A stretch of DNA of 64,000 nucleotides from Aedoeadaptatus nemausensis (GTDB taxonomy: Bacteria; Bacillota; Clostridia; Tissierellales; Peptoniphilaceae). The first letter of the stretch is position 1. Each line of letters begins with the position of its first letter. The notes under the pieces are model-generated. The model made no database searches, was not told the DNA's origin, and saw only the letters and a list, made by a program, of their open reading frames with translations. The DNA is taken from positions 1-64,000 of the forward strand of contig NZ_CAIJCS010000022.1 of the NCBI RefSeq assembly GCF_903819165.1, written 5' to 3'. This document shows positions 9,136 through 18,070 of this stretch, in pieces. The translations under genes and the position numbers were made by a program.

Positions 9136-9378
9136 ATGAACCGTAAAAGAAAACTTTATGTTACGCTTTTGCTGGCGTTTGTCTTCGGTTTGTTTTCATT
9201 GAATTCAAAGGCTTTTGCCGAAGAGATGAATTCCACGACGGAAACGGCAATCGAGGCCGATGAAGTAAAAGCGGATGCGGAAGTTAACGCAGCGGTCGAT
9301 CGGGAAAGCCCCGCCATTTCAGAAGAGAAACTCTCGGATGAGGATCAAAATATTTCGTCCGGGGGGGTACAGAAGTAA
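9136..9378 (+). CDS. Signal peptide and N-terminus of the surface protein, out of frame with the remainder
   Basis: Starts at ATG 9136, ten bases after the start of an AAAGGGG ribosome binding site. Residues 1-29 are a signal peptide: basic MNRKRK, hydrophobic core LLLAFVFGLFSL, and a likely cut after AFA. An acidic linker follows (EADEVKADAEVNAAVD). Translation ends at TAA 9376-9378, ten bases after a run of seven G (9361-9367). Adding one G, or removing two, joins it to the long frame ending at 12314. In the present state only an 80-residue secreted peptide is made. The surface protein is therefore 'off' in this genome, or the run was miscounted by sequencing. Confidence 0.8.
   Translation: MNRKRKLYVTLLLAFVFGLFSLNSKAFAEEMNSTTETAIEADEVKADAEVNAAVDRESPAISEEKLSDEDQNISSGGVQK
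9361..9367 (+). repeat. Run of seven G inside the surface-protein gene (candidate phase-variation switch)
   Basis: Seven consecutive G after TCGTCC. With eight G (or five) the codons read GGG GGG GGT ACA GAA GTA and the signal peptide joins the anchored body. With seven the frame stops at 9378. Slippage in such G runs switches many bacterial surface proteins on and off. Confidence 0.75.
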
Positions 9379-12314
9379 AATCTGAACCTATTCATGAACT
9401 GAAAAGCGATGTTAACTCTCTGAACGAGGAGAAGACTATTCCCGACGATGAAGCGACTTCCGCAGTGAACGACGAAAACTCCAAATCTCAAGAACCGTCT
9501 CAAGATGGTGAAAATTTGGCGGAACAAGGGAAAGGTTTAGAATCTTCCGAAGAGAGTGACGCTCTCGATAAAAAAGAAGCTACCTTGGAGGTAGCCGAAG
9601 AAAAGAAGCTGGAACAAGTAAAGGCAGAAACACCATCTGATGTGCTCTATCTTAATGGACAAGGTGGTAGCGATGAGAACGATGGTTCGAGTCCTGAAAA
9701 GGCTTTGAAATCTTTTGCTAAAGCTAGAGATATAGCGAAGAATGTAAAGAAAACTATCGAGAATATCTTTATTACCGGCACAGTTTCTGTAGAAGGTGAT
9801 GTCAGCCTTGAAGACACCAATGCCAAACTTGTTCGTCACAAGGACTTTAATGGTTATTTACTTAAAGTAGATAAAAAAGCTACCTTGGAGAATATTACCA
9901 TCGACGGCAATTCGGAGAACAATCCGAACATCGAAAAGTCTTTGGTTTATGTAGATGGCGGTACTTTAAATATTAAAGATGGTGCCGTTTTAAAAAACAA
10001 CAAGATTAAACCCGATGCGAATTTTATTCAGACCAAGGGTGGTGGAATTGATGCCCGTAACCATGCTACGGTCAATATGAGCGGTGGAAGCGTCGAGAAT
10101 AACCAAGCTACTTATGGTGGCGGGGTTCATCTCGAGAATTCCACTATGAACTTCACCGGTGGTGCGGTTCAAAACAATCGATCAGACCTGGTGTATGATA
10201 AACCGTACAATTATTATTACGGTGCCGGTGGAGGCATTATTCTCAGAGAAGGCTCTGTGCTGAATATGTCAGAGAAGGCCGAGGTTTTAAATAACTTTGC
10301 GGCAGAAATTGGTGGCGGTGTTAGTGTGGGTTCGCATAATCCTGAAAAGGGCAGCATTCTCAACATGAAGGGCGGCACAGTCGACGGTAATGTAGCCGGT
10401 TCTTCCGGCGGTGGTATTTTTATTCAGGCCAAATACTATAGTGGAACTCAAGGAAAGGCCTATATTACTGCCGGACGAATCACCAATAATGAAATGGACG
10501 GCTCCGGTAAAACCAACATGGCCTTCGGTGGCGGCGGTATTTATGTCAATGGCGCTACGGAGACCATTCGTTATAAAGACGAAAATGGTGTGCTTCAGGA
10601 AGCAACCGTACATGGCGCAAACGGTGAGCTATACATTAAAAATGTTTTGATCACCGACAATAAATCTGAATGGGAAGGCGCCGGCATGGCCAGTTGCCCA
10701 ATTTCCGATACGACTATTCACGTCAACAATGGCGTAGCCTTTGGTAAAAATCAAGCCGGCAAGCCCGGAAATGATTTGTTTATCTATTCCAACGAAGATT
10801 ACGGCGCACACAGTGGCAATGCCAAATATAAGCTATCCAAGCGTATGCTCGGCGGCGGCCTCTTTAACTGGACGAAGCCGGACGGAACTGCATTGACTGA
10901 TGAAGAACACGCAGGTACATTGGTCATACCCGAAGGTGAAAAGGATGGTAAGTTTGCTGTAAACTCCAATCCTGAAGATATCGGTCTTGCCAAAGCATTG
11001 GCGAAAGTTATTATTTCCGGAAACACCTCTGCAACCCGCGGCGGTGGTATCGGCAGTAACGGTACGATTGTTATCGGAACGGAAGAGGGAAAGACTGAAG
11101 TTAAAGTTGAAAAGAAATGGAAAGATAACAAGAACGCCAATAAGAAGCGTCCCGATACCATTGAGGTTCAACTTTTAGCCAAAGTCGACGGCAAGGAATA
11201 CCTTGTAGAAACCAAGGAAGTAAAAGCTACAGAAGATTGGAAGGTTCAATTCAAAGATCTTCCCACTTTATTTGAAGGTGCAAAAGTTACCTACACCATC
11301 AAAGAAAAAGCTATCGACGGTTATGAATCTGAAGTAGCCGGAGATCAAACGAACGGCTTCATCCTTACCAATAAGAAAAAGCCTGAAGAGCCGAAAACCC
11401 GCGATATTAAGGTCACCAAGCGTTGGGATCTTGCCGGCAGTGAAAAGCCCGTGGAAAATATCGACGTAGAACTTTATCGCAACGGCGAATCTACCGGTAA
11501 AACCTTAAAATTAAACGCCGGCAACAATTGGAGCGGTGTATTTGAAGGTTTAGAGATTGCCGATAAGGAAACGCCTGCAGCCGAATATCGCTACACGATT
11601 AAAGAAGTCGGCGAAGTTCGCGGCCTTATCCAATTTGGCGGTAAAGAATTCGAAGTTAGCTATTCCGGCGATATGACAGACGGCTTTACTATTACCAATA
11701 AGGAAAAGCCTGAAAGACCTCCGGAAGAGCCGCCCACTCCTCCTACGAGGGATATTCACATTGTGAAGAAATGGGATCTTTCGGGAGATGACAAGCCTGT
11801 GGCTCGCATTGAGATCGAGCTTTACCGCGACGGCAAGGCCACCGGTAAGGTGATCGAACTTAACGAAAGTAACAACTGGTCCGGTTCGTTTACCGGCTTA
11901 GATGTAAGAGACGGAAATGATCCTTCCCGAGATTATGTCTATACGGTTAAGGAACGTGGCGAAAACGGCGGCTCCCTTCGTCTCGGCGACAGGGATTTCG
12001 ACGTAAGCTATGAAGGTTCTATGGATTCCGGCTTCGTGATTACGAACAAGGAAAAACCGGAAACACCTCCGGAGACTCCTCCGGAAGAGCCTGAAAAGCC
12101 TGAAGAGCCCGGCAAACCGGAAGAACCTGAGACACCGGAAACACCGGATGTTCCCAAGGTTCCCGATAAACCTGAAAAACCGAATAAACCCGGAAAACCG
12201 GGCGCGCCTCAAACGGGCGTCGGTTCCGATATGGGTTTATGGGCAGGTCTCGCTTCGATGTCCGCTGCAGCCCTCGGGTTCATCGGTACGAAGAAAAGAC
12301 GAGATGAAGAATAA
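9379..12314 (+). CDS. Cell-wall-anchored adhesin body: beta-helix region, three Cna_B domains, sortase signal
   Basis: The frame is open from the G run; the first methionine is only at 9465, so normal expression needs the upstream signal peptide. Order: acidic linker; VLYLNGQGGSDENDGSS, the usual start of a right-handed beta-helix domain; repeated turns with NMSGGSVENNQ and GGGI/GGGV motifs (about 9950-11070); then three Cna_B domains. Each Cna_B domain starts with (E/T/V)K(K/R)W, has an IKE or VKE glutamate and ends ITNK or LTNK, the Lys-Asn-Glu set that forms an intramolecular isopeptide bond. A Pro/Glu-rich spacer follows, then APQTG, a hydrophobic stretch and the tail TKKRRDEE, a sorting signal with Ala in place of Leu. 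A complete product would be about 1,059 residues. It is exposed on the cell wall and probably an adhesin; the ligand is unknown. Confidence 0.85.
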
Positions 12315-12324
12315 TTGTAAAATG

Positions 12325-12357
12325 GAAAGCTCCTATTGTTAGGGGCTTTCTTTTTTT
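12325..12357 (+). terminator. Terminator of the surface-protein gene
   Basis: Stem GAAAGCTCCT/AGGGGCTTTC (one G-T pair) followed by seven T, eleven bases after the stop codon. Confidence 0.85.
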
Positions 12358-12367
12358 GGCTGTAAAT

Positions 12368-12420
12368 GTAGGGGCGGGCTAGGGCTTCAGGCTCGTCCCT
12401 ACGAATGCGCAAGGCTTGGC
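12368..12420 (+). repeat. GTAGGGGCG-type intergenic repeat (long variant)
   Basis: GTAGGGGCGGGC pairs with a later GGCTCGTCCCTAC around AGGGCTTCA, followed by a tail TGCGCAAGGCTTGG. The same order (AGGGCTTCA, CCCTACGA, GCAAGG, TGG) recurs at 59057-59098. Shorter members are at 47477 and 59177. Confidence 0.6.
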
Positions 12421-12563
12421 TATTACGTATTAAAGTTACGGCCGGTACTTCAATCAGCCCTACCATTTCTTTCGTGTAATTTTGATTTCTATTTGCTTTT
12501 ATGCGATAAAATAATAATAGAAAAGTCCGCTTAAAAAAATCAGTTCCCTCAATGGAGGAAGTT

Positions 12564-13304
12564 ATGAAGCTTACATTTAAAAAGGTATTGCTCGCCGTTC
12601 TCGTCTTGTTCGTTCTCTTTGTCGCGAATACTTTTTTCGGTAATCCCGTTTCTAAGTTTTTGGCGGAAAGGGGAGCCGATCGGGTGATCGCTGCGAAGTA
12701 TGAGGATTTGGATCTTTTCCGCGAAAAGGTGATTTACAATCTGAAAGACGGGGATTATATCGTATTCCTGGAGGATAAAAACAGTGTAGATTCTCAATTT
12801 GCATTGCACTTCGATTCCTTTGGGCGTTTAACGTGGGATTCATACGACGACCGTATCTCCAATACGGTGATGCGCTTCGATCGGATCGTGTCGCAATATG
12901 GCAGAAGTCTTGAAAAGAAGTATGATTTCCCTTATACGATCACTCTTTCCTCTTGGGACAAGGAGGACCCGGCGGAGTATTTAAAGGTGGATCAGCCGGT
13001 GGATGTCAAGCACTTGCCCTATAAGCTTCAGGCTCAGGCTTACGGCGTGGGGAAGGATGCCACGGCAGAAGAAGCTATGGCGGTTCTCAAGGGGCTCCAA
13101 GAGATTATGGACGAAGAAGGCCTCGATGTGGTGGACTACGCTATTGATCTCGTGCCGGAAAAAAATCGAGGCAAAGAGGACGAGGTGGAAACCTGGGAGG
13201 ATATGTATTCGGCCTACGAGGTTCCGGCGGATGTGGTGCGCCGAGGGGATGTAAAGGCGCTGGAAGATTTAGTGAAGCTACAGACGACGACGGGCAAGGA
13301 GTAA
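12564..13304 (+). CDS. Membrane-anchored extracytoplasmic protein of unknown function
   Basis: A 246-residue protein. The ATG at 12564 is preferred over 12552 because GGAGG at 12554-12558 is then correctly placed. Residues 5-22 form a single hydrophobic segment (VLLAVLVLFVLFVANTFF), likely an uncleaved anchor or signal peptide; the remainder is hydrophilic and should lie outside the membrane. A mid segment with repeated aromatic/aspartate turns (FGRLTWDSYDD) is reminiscent of YfjL/DUF-type Firmicutes proteins, but I cannot name a family. The next gene starts four bases after its stop, so the pair is one operon. Confidence 0.7.
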   Translation: MKLTFKKVLLAVLVLFVLFVANTFFGNPVSKFLAERGADRVIAAKYEDLDLFREKVIYNLKDGDYIVFLEDKNSVDSQFALHFDSFGRLTWDSYDDRISNTVMRFDRIVSQYGRSLEKKYDFPYTITLSSWDKEDPAEYLKVDQPVDVKHLPYKLQAQAYGVGKDATAEEAMAVLKGLQEIMDEEGLDVVDYAIDLVPEKNRGKEDEVETWEDMYSAYEVPADVVRRGDVKALEDLVKLQTTTGKE

Positions 13305-13308
13305 ACTT

Positions 13309-13584
13309 ATGTGGCTTATTTTAGGCATGGCCGCCGTTCTGTTTGCCTTTTTAAAATGTCGAAAGCCGCGTGAAAAGCGGGAGCTGCATCGCTGGGCGAG
13401 CTTATCTTTTACGGCGCTTACCCTCTGCGCTTTTTACTCTGACGGCGCCGCAAGAGTGGTTCGAGAGGATTGGGGCGGGCTGATGGACACCATGCCCACT
13501 TTGAGTCACGCCCTTTGGATCTGTGCTCTCGCCTCTATTTTTTTAAACGGTTTCGATTTATTCAGTAAGGGTTTTCGTAAGTAG
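13309..13584 (+). CDS. Small membrane protein of unknown function
   Basis: A 91-residue protein with two probable membrane segments (WLILGMAAVLFAFL near the start and ALWICALASIFLNGF near the end), joined by a basic then mixed loop. It lies four bases behind the anchored protein at 12564 and ends before a bidirectional terminator, so it probably works with that protein. No family recognised. Confidence 0.6.
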   Translation: MWLILGMAAVLFAFLKCRKPREKRELHRWASLSFTALTLCAFYSDGAARVVREDWGGLMDTMPTLSHALWICALASIFLNGFDLFSKGFRK

Positions 13585-13673
13585 TTTTTTGAGTTCGGTT
13601 AAATCCGGGCTCTTTTTTGTAGCCTTTTTATAGGTTCTCTGTTTTTACAATCTTTGTTTTTCTCCATTAAAAA

Positions 13674-13697
13674 AGCCCGCATCAGCGGGCTCTTTTA
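13674..13697. terminator. Bidirectional terminator between convergent operons
   Basis: Perfect stem AGCCCGC/GCGGGCT with ATCA loop, T-rich on the plus side (TCTTTT) and A-rich on the left (giving U on the minus transcript). It separates 13309-13584 (+) from the oxidoreductase operon (-). Confidence 0.85.
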
Positions 13698-13715
13698 ATA
13701 TATAGGTATCATATT

Positions 13716-14210
13716 TTAGAAGGGTTCGAAGTTTTGCATGTTCCACCATTCTTGTTGATAGATATCATATTGTTTTTGCAATGTGTCGACGTGGGATTGT
13801 TCCCATTTCACTAAGATGTCGAAAAGTTCTTTGGATTGTGCGCTTTCCACTTGGTCTTTGGCGTCTTCGTAGAATTTAACGGAATCTTTTTCCATGTTTA
13901 ATCCTACGGAGAAGACGGTAACGGCTAAGCGTACCATGTCTTCATCAACTTTGTCCCAATTGAAGATGCCGGGAGATTCAACTTCTTTTTTAAGGTCTTC
14001 GGGATCGAAGTTGATTTCTTTAGCATCGTCGATTAATTTTTCCGAAAGGGATTTTAAATACTCGATGTGTTCTTCTTCTTGGCGAGCAAGATCTAAGAGG
14101 GCGTCTTTTGTGCCGGAGGGTGCGAATTTATCTGCGGAGAGTTTGTAAAATTCAGCGCCTTCGACTTCGTTGAGCATAGCTTGTCTTAGGATTTTAACTT
14201 CATTTTGCAT
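13716..14210 (-). CDS. Ferritin-like/rubrerythrin-family di-iron protein
   Basis: A 164-residue helical protein with two repeats of the di-iron pattern: Glu in EVEGAEFYKLSAD followed by QEEEHIEYLK, then Glu in NMEKDSVKFYEDA followed by WEQSHVDTLQ. These E...ExxH pairs are the rubrerythrin/ferritin-like ligand set. No rubredoxin CxxC domain is present, so it is an 'erythrin'-type short form. It is the last gene of the oxidoreductase operon and its start overlaps the gamma subunit by 11 bases. It probably protects the oxygen-sensitive oxidoreductase from peroxide; this role is inferred from position. Confidence 0.85.
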   Translation of the reverse strand: MQNEVKILRQAMLNEVEGAEFYKLSADKFAPSGTKDALLDLARQEEEHIEYLKSLSEKLIDDAKEINFDPEDLKKEVESPGIFNWDKVDEDMVRLAVTVFSVGLNMEKDSVKFYEDAKDQVESAQSKELFDILVKWEQSHVDTLQKQYDIYQQEWWNMQNFEPF

Positions 14211-14757
14211 TGATGATCTCCTTCATTTTGTTTTCGCCGAACTGAAGGGCTTTCAAGTTCATGGCGGTGACTTTTTCGCCTTTTTTGCCGTAAAGCTTAT
14301 CTACGGATTTTTCCAATGCTTCTTGGCTTACCATGTTCAGCACTTCGTTAAATGCGCCGATCATGATCATGTTCAGAACTCTCGGGTTGCCGAATTCAGC
14401 GGTAAGTTCGTTGACGGGCAAAAAGTGAGAGGTGATGTCGCCTCTGGAGGTATCTTTATTGACGAGTGAGCTGTTAATAAAGATATGTCCGCCGGGTTTG
14501 ACATAGGATTCGAATTTATCGAGGGACGGCTCGTTCATGACGATGGCCGCATCGGCGGTGGAAATATTCGGTGCGCCGATGGGTTCATCGGAGATGATAA
14601 CCGAGCAGTTGGCAGCGCCACCACGCATGGCGGGGCCGTAGGAAGGTAACCAGGATACGTGTTTGTCGTCGAACATGCCGGCATAGGTTAGGAGTTGACC
14701 GATGCCCATTACGCCTTGTCCACCGAAGCCGGATACAATTACTCTATTGGTAGTCAT
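14200..14757 (-). CDS. 2-oxoacid:ferredoxin oxidoreductase, gamma subunit
   Basis: A 185-residue subunit of the POR/VOR/KOR family, recognised by GFGGQGVMGIGQLL at the start and YGPAMRGGAANCSVIIS, the conserved gamma-subunit signatures. With the alpha and beta subunits it forms the enzyme that decarboxylates a 2-oxoacid to its acyl-CoA and reduces ferredoxin. Its start codon overlaps the beta-subunit stop by one base. Confidence 0.9.
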   Translation of the reverse strand: MTTNRVIVSGFGGQGVMGIGQLLTYAGMFDDKHVSWLPSYGPAMRGGAANCSVIISDEPIGAPNISTADAAIVMNEPSLDKFESYVKPGGHIFINSSLVNKDTSRGDITSHFLPVNELTAEFGNPRVLNMIMIGAFNEVLNMVSQEALEKSVDKLYGKKGEKVTAMNLKALQFGENKMKEIINAK

Positions 14758-15503
14758 TATAGATCCTCCCCGTTACGCAAATTTCCCAAAGGATAGTAGG
14801 GAATCATGTTGTCTTCTAACCATTTCAGTGCTTCTGCCGGCGGGAATCCCCAGTTGGTCGGGCAGGAGGAAAGTACTTCGACGATGCCGAAGCCTTTGCC
14901 GTCTAGTTGTAGTTGGAAGCATTCTTTGATGGCGCGTTTTGCCTTGCGAATGTTGGCGGGTGTGTTGACGGCAACGCGTTCTACGAATTTTGCGCCGTTA
15001 ATGGTGGCGAGCATTTCGGCGATGCGGATCGGTTTTCCCGACCAGTCTTCGTCGCGGCCTGTGGGAGAGGTGGTGGTCTTTTGGCCGACGAGGGTTGTCG
15101 GTGCCATTTGACCGCCGGTCATGCCGTAGATACCGTTGTTAATGAAAATGGTGGAAATTTTTTCGCCGCGGTGAGCAGCTTGTACGATTTCACCACTACC
15201 GATGGATGCCAAGTCGCCGTCACCTTGATAAGTGAAGACGAATTTATCGGGATTGGACCGTTTAATACCGGTTGCAACAGCCGGTGCACGGCCGTGAGCG
15301 GCTTCAAACATGTCGCAGTTAAAGTATTTGTAGGCGAGTACCGCACATCCTACGGGCGCGATGCCGATGGTATCGCCGGTGATGCCCAGTTCTTCCAATA
15401 CTTCGGCGACGAGTTTGTGTACTACGCCGTGGGTACAGCCCGGGCAGTAGTGTGTAGGTTCATCGGTTAAAGCTTTACTTCTGGTATAGATGAGTTTTTC
15501 CAT
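14757..15503 (-). CDS. 2-oxoacid:ferredoxin oxidoreductase, beta (thiamine pyrophosphate) subunit
   Basis: A 248-residue TPP-binding subunit. The N-terminal CPGCTHG motif and the TPP/Mg motif YQGDGDLASIGSGE...NNGIYGMTGGQ (the usual GDG-x(~25)-NN) are intact. It binds the cofactor that attacks the 2-oxoacid substrate. It is separated from the alpha gene by one base. The family includes branched-chain 2-oxoacid (VOR) and 2-oxoglutarate (KOR) enzymes; sequence alone does not settle the substrate. Confidence 0.9.
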   Translation of the reverse strand: MEKLIYTRSKALTDEPTHYCPGCTHGVVHKLVAEVLEELGITGDTIGIAPVGCAVLAYKYFNCDMFEAAHGRAPAVATGIKRSNPDKFVFTYQGDGDLASIGSGEIVQAAHRGEKISTIFINNGIYGMTGGQMAPTTLVGQKTTTSPTGRDEDWSGKPIRIAEMLATINGAKFVERVAVNTPANIRKAKRAIKECFQLQLDGKGFGIVEVLSSCPTNWGFPPAEALKWLEDNMIPYYPLGNLRNGEDL

Positions 15504-15504
15504 G

Positions 15505-16563
15505 TTACGCCTCCAATAGTTCTAAGGCAACATCCGCGAGTTCTTCGGCTGTGGGGATCATACCGCCTTGACGGCCGTAAAATTCAACGCGATGTTTGCC
15601 GTTGACAGCGAGTCGGACGTCTTCCACCATTTGACCTTGGTTTAATTCGACGTCTAAGATCAATTTAACATTGTCGTTGATCTTTTGATAAGCGTCGTCG
15701 GGGAAGGGCCAGAGAGTGATCGGGCGTACGTAGCCGACTTTGTATCCTTTAGCCTTTAAGAGTTCGCCGGCAGATTTACAGATACGGCTCGTGGTACCGA
15801 ATGCGGTAAAGACGATGTCGGCATCTTCTACATCGGTAACTTCAGCGCGTTTTTCGTTGGCGGTAATCGCTTCGTATTTTTTAATGAGTTTTTTGTTATG
15901 TGCTTCCAATTCGTCGGGGGAGAGGTAGAGGGAGTTGATGATATGGGGTTCACGTTCGCCCTTGGTACCTGTGGCGGCCCATTCCGAGTGGTCGAATTCT
16001 TTAGTTTCTTTTGCACTGAATTCGATGGGTTCCATCATTTGGCCGAGCATACCGTCGCCGCAAAGCACGACTGGTGTGCGGTATTGATCGGCGAGTTCAA
16101 AGCCTAAGTGCACGAGGTCGACCATTTCCTGAATGGAAGCAGGTGCTAAGCAAAGTGTGCGATAGTCGCCGTTTCCGCCGCCGCGAGTGGATTGGAAGTA
16201 GTCTGTTTGAGAAGGTTGGATCGAACCGAGGCCCGGACCCCCGCGCATCATGTTGATGATCATGCAGGGTAGTTCGCAGGCTGCGATGTAGCTGATGCCT
16301 TCTTGCATTAAGGAAACGCCGGGAGACGAGGAGCTTGTTGCGACCCGTGTGCCGGTTCCGGCGCAGCCGTAGAGCATATTAATAGCGGCTACTTCGGATT
16401 CGGCTTGTAAGAATGTACCGCCGATTTTCGGTAATTCTCTTGCTAAGTACTCGGGAACTTCAGATTGGGGTGTAATCGGGTATCCGAAATAGGTTTTACA
16501 TCCCGCAGCGATTAATGCCGCGCCGATTGCTTCATTACCTTTAATTAGAATTTTTTCAGACAT
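15505..16563 (-). CDS. vorB: 2-oxoacid:ferredoxin oxidoreductase, alpha subunit (VorB-like)
   Basis: A 352-residue alpha subunit with the signatures GNEAIGAALIAAGCKTYFGYP, ATSSSSPGVSLMQEG and MRGGPGLGSIQPSQTDY, shared by VorB and KorA proteins. It starts 13 bases after the ferredoxin-like gene with a GGAG-type ribosome binding site. The small separate ferredoxin subunit plus alpha-beta-gamma order is typical of clostridial VOR operons, used in branched-chain amino-acid fermentation. The choice of VOR over KOR is inference. Confidence 0.85.
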   Translation of the reverse strand: MSEKILIKGNEAIGAALIAAGCKTYFGYPITPQSEVPEYLARELPKIGGTFLQAESEVAAINMLYGCAGTGTRVATSSSSPGVSLMQEGISYIAACELPCMIINMMRGGPGLGSIQPSQTDYFQSTRGGGNGDYRTLCLAPASIQEMVDLVHLGFELADQYRTPVVLCGDGMLGQMMEPIEFSAKETKEFDHSEWAATGTKGEREPHIINSLYLSPDELEAHNKKLIKKYEAITANEKRAEVTDVEDADIVFTAFGTTSRICKSAGELLKAKGYKVGYVRPITLWPFPDDAYQKINDNVKLILDVELNQGQMVEDVRLAVNGKHRVEFYGRQGGMIPTAEELADVALELLEA

Positions 16564-16576
16564 GTGAAGACTCCTT

Positions 16577-16798
16577 TCACTCTTCTATGCGATAGACGCT
16601 GATTACAGAGTCGGGGCAGATGATGGCGCAGCTTGCGCAGGCGATACATTCATCCGGGTTTTTCGCATAGGCAGGTCGATAGCCCTTCGGGTTCAATTCA
16701 TCTGTCTTAAGAGCCAAAACATCTTTCGGGCATACAGACACGCAAAGGGCACAGCCTTTGCAGTAGTCTTGATCGAAAGTGACTTTTCCTTTTGCCAT
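16577..16798 (-). CDS. 2[4Fe-4S] ferredoxin-like delta subunit of the oxidoreductase
   Basis: 73 residues. The start at 16798 (MAKGKVTFD) is chosen over an upstream methionine because AAGGAGG lies just ahead of it. Two classical cluster motifs are present: CKGCALCVSVCPKD and CIACASCAIICPDS (CxxCxxCxxxCP twice), each binding one [4Fe-4S] cluster. It carries electrons from the TPP subunit to soluble ferredoxin. First subunit gene of the complex, 11 bases after the P-loop gene. Confidence 0.92.
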   Translation of the reverse strand: MAKGKVTFDQDYCKGCALCVSVCPKDVLALKTDELNPKGYRPAYAKNPDECIACASCAIICPDSVISVYRIEE

Positions 16799-16809
16799 GT
16801 TATTCCTCC

Positions 16810-17493
16810 TTATAACATCCATTGATCTCTGAAGAAGAGATCGATGGGAAGAATATAGAGATCGTTTGTACGTGCTTTTACTTCATCGACCAGTTCTCGC
16901 TTACAGACCGTTCCCAATAGGGGAAGGCCTGTTTGATCCGAAACGGCCTCGGCAAGTTTTAGCCCTTCGATGACATCATCGGCGGTGGTGTCTTTTAGGA
17001 AATGGGCCGTGTTGAACAGACCCGTGACCTGCGTGCCACTGGTGGCCTGCGTATCTTCCATAAATTTAATGACTTGCTCGGGGGTTTTGGTTTCGGGTCG
17101 GTTGGAGTTTATGACGAAAAGTTGTTCGTAGCCGGTTTCCTCCAATGTGGGGCGATACCTGGCCAAGGCACGAGCACCCGAGGGATTGCCACCTACATCG
17201 ACGATGACCCGTCCCTTGTCGTATAAGAGGGCGGCATCGATGGCGGGGTCTAATGCCGGAATGTCCACGGCTCGGGCTTTAACACCGGTGGAGAGTGTTT
17301 TCACTCCCGCTTTGTTGAGCGCTTCATCTTTATCCCGAATGCGGAAATAGGTGTTGATGATGTCTAAGTCCACGACGGTAACCTCCTCGCCCGCCGCGCG
17401 CCGCTCAAGTGCCAAGTTAATGGACATTTCAGTTTTACCGCTGCCGAAGTGGCCGGTAATAATGAGAATCCTGTGATGCTTCTTCCAATCCAT
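16810..17493 (-). CDS. P-loop ATPase (MinD/CooC-like) heading the oxidoreductase operon
   Basis: 227 residues from ATG 17493; an upstream 50-codon extension lacks a ribosome binding site and is rejected. Walker A GHFGSGKTEMS, switch-type VVDLDIINTYFR and Walker B-like VIVDVGGNPSGAR place it in the SIMIBI ATPase class. Similar proteins stand directly upstream of vor/kor genes in many anaerobic Firmicutes. A role in cofactor or iron-sulfur assembly is likely but unproven. It is the promoter-proximal gene of the operon running 17493 to 13716. Confidence 0.8.
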   Translation of the reverse strand: MDWKKHHRILIITGHFGSGKTEMSINLALERRAAGEEVTVVDLDIINTYFRIRDKDEALNKAGVKTLSTGVKARAVDIPALDPAIDAALLYDKGRVIVDVGGNPSGARALARYRPTLEETGYEQLFVINSNRPETKTPEQVIKFMEDTQATSGTQVTGLFNTAHFLKDTTADDVIEGLKLAEAVSDQTGLPLLGTVCKRELVDEVKARTNDLYILPIDLFFRDQWML

Positions 17494-17657
17494 ATTTTCT
17501 TCCTTTCTTAAAAGAATCGCAGCAAGAAAACGTTCACGCAAAGGTAGTGGTTTTCGAGCTAAGTACAATATACCATATAAATCATAAAACGGGTAGCACG
17601 TTACTAAAAAAGTTGCAGGAAGGCTTGCTAAAAAGTAAGCAATCTGCACTTTTCTCG

Positions 17658-17685
17658 TTGAAGTCGTTTATTTCGGGTATAAAAT
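17658..17685 (+). promoter_or_regulatory. Candidate promoter for the small basic protein, regulator and perhaps hcp
   Basis: TTGAAG (17658-17663) and TAAAAT (17680-17685) with 16 bases between, about 30 bases upstream of ATG 17717, whose ribosome binding site is AAAGGAG. The region 17494-17657 between the divergent genes holds nothing else I can name. Confidence 0.45.
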
Positions 17686-17716
17686 AAACTATAAAATGGA
17701 ATAAAAGGAGTGTCTT

Positions 17717-18070
17717 ATGCAACAAGATAATCAGTACACGACGTTATATAATGAAAGAAAGAATCGCTTTCACGGAAAACCGTGTTATCAAATGTCCGAA
17801 GCGGAGACGGCAGTAAGGCAATTTCAAAGAAAAAATAAAGATTTAATTTTGCCGATTTTAAAACATAAACGGCGGGCCGCCATGGCGGGTTTTTTAATTC
17901 GCGGAGTGTTCCGCACCACGAGACGTACTTTCGGCATTCCCCGCCGGGTGCAAAAAGCAAGACTTTCCGCCCGTCGACAATTTTTAACATCGGACGATGT
18001 GAAGCGCGCGGTGGAGAACACGAGTTTCGCCATTAAGCGAGCGAGGAATTCGAAGCGCCATGGCAAATAG
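17717..18070 (+). CDS. Small basic protein of unknown function upstream of a Crp/Fnr regulator
   Basis: A 117-residue protein with a good ribosome binding site (AAAGGAG). It is strongly basic in its second half (ARRQFLTSDD, RARNSKRHGK) with many Arg/Lys and only a short hydrophobic stretch (AAMAGFLIRGVF). No cysteine cluster is evident and no family is recognised. Its last 11 bases overlap the regulator's start, so the two are coupled. Basic character suggests nucleic-acid or membrane-surface binding, but this is only a guess. Confidence 0.55.
   Translation: MQQDNQYTTLYNERKNRFHGKPCYQMSEAETAVRQFQRKNKDLILPILKHKRRAAMAGFLIRGVFRTTRRTFGIPRRVQKARLSARRQFLTSDDVKRAVENTSFAIKRARNSKRHGK

Noticed and set aside
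9465-12314. Surface protein as a complete gene starting at 9465
   Set aside because: The first methionine of this frame has no signal peptide and no good ribosome binding site, while the frame is open back to the G run and joins a perfect signal peptide at 9136.
16810-17649. Longer start (17649) for the P-loop ATPase
   Set aside because: The extra residues have no ribosome binding site and no resemblance to the family; the start at 17493 sits behind a good purine-rich site and directly before the Walker A region.
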